Source: Fimbriimonadaceae bacterium
Lineage (GTDB): Bacteria; Armatimonadota; Fimbriimonadia; Fimbriimonadales; Fimbriimonadaceae
NCBI GenBank assembly: GCA_020849075.1
Contig: JADLGZ010000003.1
Span: forward strand, 1-9,228
Direction: 5' to 3'
Length of the DNA stretch: 9,228 nucleotides
Shown in pieces: positions 7,260-9,228 of this stretch. A program made the position numbers and the translations under genes. Numbering within the stretch: the first letter of the stretch is position 1; each line of letters starts with the position of its first letter. The notes beneath the pieces were generated by a model that was not told the DNA's origin, ran no database searches, and saw only the letters and a list, made by a program, of their open reading frames with translations.

Positions 7260-8114
7260 GTGGTCGAATCCCTGCGCGTCATATTGGAAGGCAATATTGA
7301 CTATGCCGGACTGTTTCCTCCGGCAGCCTTGCCGCTAGAAGAGGCGGTCGCGGAGTACACGCAGCTATTGGAAGGGCCCCATGCGTGGATGGTCGGGCCG
7401 TTTGTTTGCCCGGTGGCGTGGCTGACGGACCTTGCTCCACTTTTGCTCCCTGCACTCGACCAGCCATGGGCTATCTCCGCGCTCGGTACGTCCATCGAGG
7501 GCTTTCGGCAAGATATGAGCCTGATCGAGCGATTCCATGACGTTGCTGGGGAGCGCGGAGAGGTGATGGGATATGAGGTTAAGGGTACGTTGGCTGACAT
7601 GAGCGGTTCCGCCTTGCGGCGCCTTGAGGAATCGGGCCTGGACGTCTATATCGAAATCCCTTGGCGGTCGGAGCTAGCGGATTCCCTTGCCCCGCTGGTT
7701 GATACTTCAATTGGGGCCAAGGCCCGTACCGGCGGCTTGGAGGCATCCATGTTTCCAAGCAATGAAGAGGTAGCGGCCTTTATTCACGAATGTTGTTCGC
7801 TGGACGTTCACTTCAAGCTCACGGCAGGCTTGCACCATCCATTCCCAACGAAGGACCCAGCAACGGGAGCGAGGATGCATGGATTCCTGAATGTGCAGGT
7901 GGCAAGCATTCTTGCGAACTCCTTGGACCTTAGCCGGGCCGAACTAACGTCCATACTCGCAGCTGATGATCCAAAGGCGTTCCAATTCCAAGATCGAGGT
8001 ATTCGGTTTGGCGACTGGGATGTTTCCCTTGATGAACTTTTCGGCTTCCATTGGGGTTCTTGCTCGGTTCAAGAGCCTATTGATGACCTTACTGCGGCCA
8101 CACTATTCCCATGA
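7260..8114 (+). CDS. Conserved uncharacterised protein coupled to fumarylacetoacetase
   Basis: I recognise this as a type seen repeatedly as a hypothetical protein but know no function for it. The 284-residue form starting at GTG 7260-7262 opens a few residues before the hallmark NIDYAGLFPPAALP (12-25). Other likely conserved blocks are GAKARTGG (152-159), FKLTAGLHHPF (185-195, with a His pair), HGFLN (207-211) and the C-terminal FHWGSCSVQEPIDDL (263-277). Alternating strands and helices with conserved Lys, Arg and His at strand ends suggest an enzyme, perhaps a barrel fold. That is inference. There is no signal peptide or membrane helix. The frame extends back to a TTG at 7197 that overlaps the metK start, but those 21 extra codons do not look conserved. 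The ribosome binding site is weak: GGGAAA abuts the GTG. Its TGA overlaps the ATG of the next gene, pointing to a shared pathway in aromatic amino acid breakdown. Confidence 0.85.
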   Translation: MVESLRVILEGNIDYAGLFPPAALPLEEAVAEYTQLLEGPHAWMVGPFVCPVAWLTDLAPLLLPALDQPWAISALGTSIEGFRQDMSLIERFHDVAGERGEVMGYEVKGTLADMSGSALRRLEESGLDVYIEIPWRSELADSLAPLVDTSIGAKARTGGLEASMFPSNEEVAAFIHECCSLDVHFKLTAGLHHPFPTKDPATGARMHGFLNVQVASILANSLDLSRAELTSILAADDPKAFQFQDRGIRFGDWDVSLDELFGFHWGSCSVQEPIDDLTAATLFP

Positions 8115-9228
8115 ACCAACAACGAAGCTGGGTCCCTAATGCCGACGAGTCGGATTTTCCGATTCAGAACCTTCCGTACTGTAACATTGATGAAGATCGC
8201 GCTGCGATTTGGACTAGGATTGGCGACCATTTTGTAGACCTCGAAGGCCTACAGGAAGAAGGACTTCTGAATGACCATCTTCCCGTCACGGATTGGGTGG
8301 CTTATGAAACGCCAGAGGTCAGACGCCAACTCCGAGCGGAGCTAATGGGGCTCTTTTCAATTGAGAACGACACTTTACGGGACAACACCGTGCTGCAAGA
8401 CAAGGTCATGGTTCCGGTGGCCGATGCCACCCCCATTCTTCCCTTCTATTCTCGACAATTTGTTGACTATTACAGCGGGATCCACCATGCGGGCAATGTA
8501 GGCAAGATGTTTCGCCCCGACATGCCCCCATTGCTGCCAAACTACCGCCATATTCCGGTTGCCTACAATGGCCGGGCTAGTAGCGTGGTGGTTGACGGGA
8601 CGGAGATTATTCGCCCCAATGGCCAAACAAAGGGTGCAAATGATGACAATCCCACGTTCGGCCCGACGAAAGAATTAGATTTCGAATTGGAGATGGGCTT
8701 TTACACTGCGGGGGGAAGCTTAATGGGAGAGCCCTTCCCCATCAGTGAGGCTGAAGCGCATATTCTGGGAATTGTTTTGGTCAATGACTGGAGCGCTCGA
8801 GATGTACAGCGCTGGGAGTACCAGCCGCTCGGGCCATTCCTAGCCAAGAGCTTCGCCACCACCGTTAGCCCGTACGTTGTAACCTTGGATGCTCTATCTC
8901 CGTTCAAAGTGGACGGCAGCCCCCAAGAGCCAGAGGTCTTGCCGTACTTACGTGAGCCTGAGCCTCGGTGTTATAACATTCAGCTTGAAGTCTTGATACA
9001 AACCCCAAGCATGGCGGAGGCACAGGTCATCTGTCGCTCCAACGCGAAACATCTCTATTGGTCGTTCCAGCAACAATTAGCCCACCAAGTCTCCAACGGA
9101 ACACCGATTGAAGCGGGAGACCTGTACGGCACGGGCACGATTAGTGGCCCTGAGGAAGGAACCTTTGGGTCGCTACTGGAGCTCACCTGGCGCGGATCGA
9201 AACCAATCAAGCTCAATTCGGGTGAAGA
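8111..9228 (+). CDS. Fumarylacetoacetase, 3' end beyond window
   Basis: Hydrolyses 4-fumarylacetoacetate to fumarate and acetoacetate, the final step of tyrosine/phenylalanine breakdown through homogentisate. The 372 visible residues cover most of an enzyme that is usually about 420 long, and no stop is reached. The N-terminal SH3-like part includes SDFPIQNLPY (14-23). The catalytic FAH domain starts near residue 115. Residues match the mouse enzyme at a constant offset of minus seven: D119, H126 (general base), E192 and E194, D226 in VNDWSARD (metal ligands D119, E192, E194, D226), Q233, K246, T343 in GTGTISG and E357. All appear intact, so the protein should be active. Translation starts at ATG 8111-8113, which overlaps the preceding TGA as ATGA with no own ribosome binding site. 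This implies reinitiation and tight coupling. In bacteria the gene is variously named fahA or hmgB, so I give no symbol. Confidence 0.96.
   Translation, partial: MNQQRSWVPNADESDFPIQNLPYCNIDEDRAAIWTRIGDHFVDLEGLQEEGLLNDHLPVTDWVAYETPEVRRQLRAELMGLFSIENDTLRDNTVLQDKVMVPVADATPILPFYSRQFVDYYSGIHHAGNVGKMFRPDMPPLLPNYRHIPVAYNGRASSVVVDGTEIIRPNGQTKGANDDNPTFGPTKELDFELEMGFYTAGGSLMGEPFPISEAEAHILGIVLVNDWSARDVQRWEYQPLGPFLAKSFATTVSPYVVTLDALSPFKVDGSPQEPEVLPYLREPEPRCYNIQLEVLIQTPSMAEAQVICRSNAKHLYWSFQQQLAHQVSNGTPIEAGDLYGTGTISGPEEGTFGSLLELTWRGSKPIKLNSGE

Noticed and set aside
7301..7600. Minus-strand open frames inside the gene at 7260 and inside fumarylacetoacetase (8375-8626, 8701-8907)
   Set aside because: They are shadows of strongly supported plus-strand genes.

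Overview
The window is a compact bacterial chromosomal segment, moderately GC-rich by eye, with nine protein-coding genes. No gene-free stretch is longer than about 90 bases. I see no RNA gene, insertion sequence, phage gene, CRISPR array or integration site. The genes are housekeeping and central metabolism, plus three small or uncharacterised conserved genes. The lineage cannot be fixed from the sequence alone. The long AlaRS with its FNGAGM motif 1 and enlarged catalytic-domain insertion, the frequent absence of clear Shine-Dalgarno sites and the tight convergent and divergent packing would fit a less-studied phylum such as Armatimonadota (Fimbriimonas-like). That is a weak inference.

Layout. 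(1) 1-222 (+): 3' end of an unrecognised gene whose stop codon overlaps the stop of alaS. (2) 219-5089 (-): a probable three-gene operon read gmd, fcl, alaS. Gmd and Fcl together convert GDP-D-mannose to GDP-L-fucose for surface glycans. AlaRS charges tRNA-Ala. (3) 5146-6071 (+): two small genes, one a DUF6614-like protein and one a short TPR protein. The first is divergent from gmd across 56 bases that hold a small dyad. (4) 6073-7197 (-): metK, S-adenosylmethionine synthetase, convergent with the TPR gene. (5) 7260-9228 (+): a conserved uncharacterised protein, translationally coupled by ATGA overlap to fumarylacetoacetase, the last enzyme of tyrosine/homogentisate breakdown, which runs off the right edge.

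Two complete steps of GDP-fucose synthesis sit directly upstream of a tRNA synthetase. A candidate new component of aromatic amino acid catabolism is the gene at 7260-8114, joined to fumarylacetoacetase. I found no defence system, mobile system or obviously new molecular machine. The most worthwhile leads are the uncharacterised gene coupled to fumarylacetoacetase and the gmd-fcl-alaS linkage.
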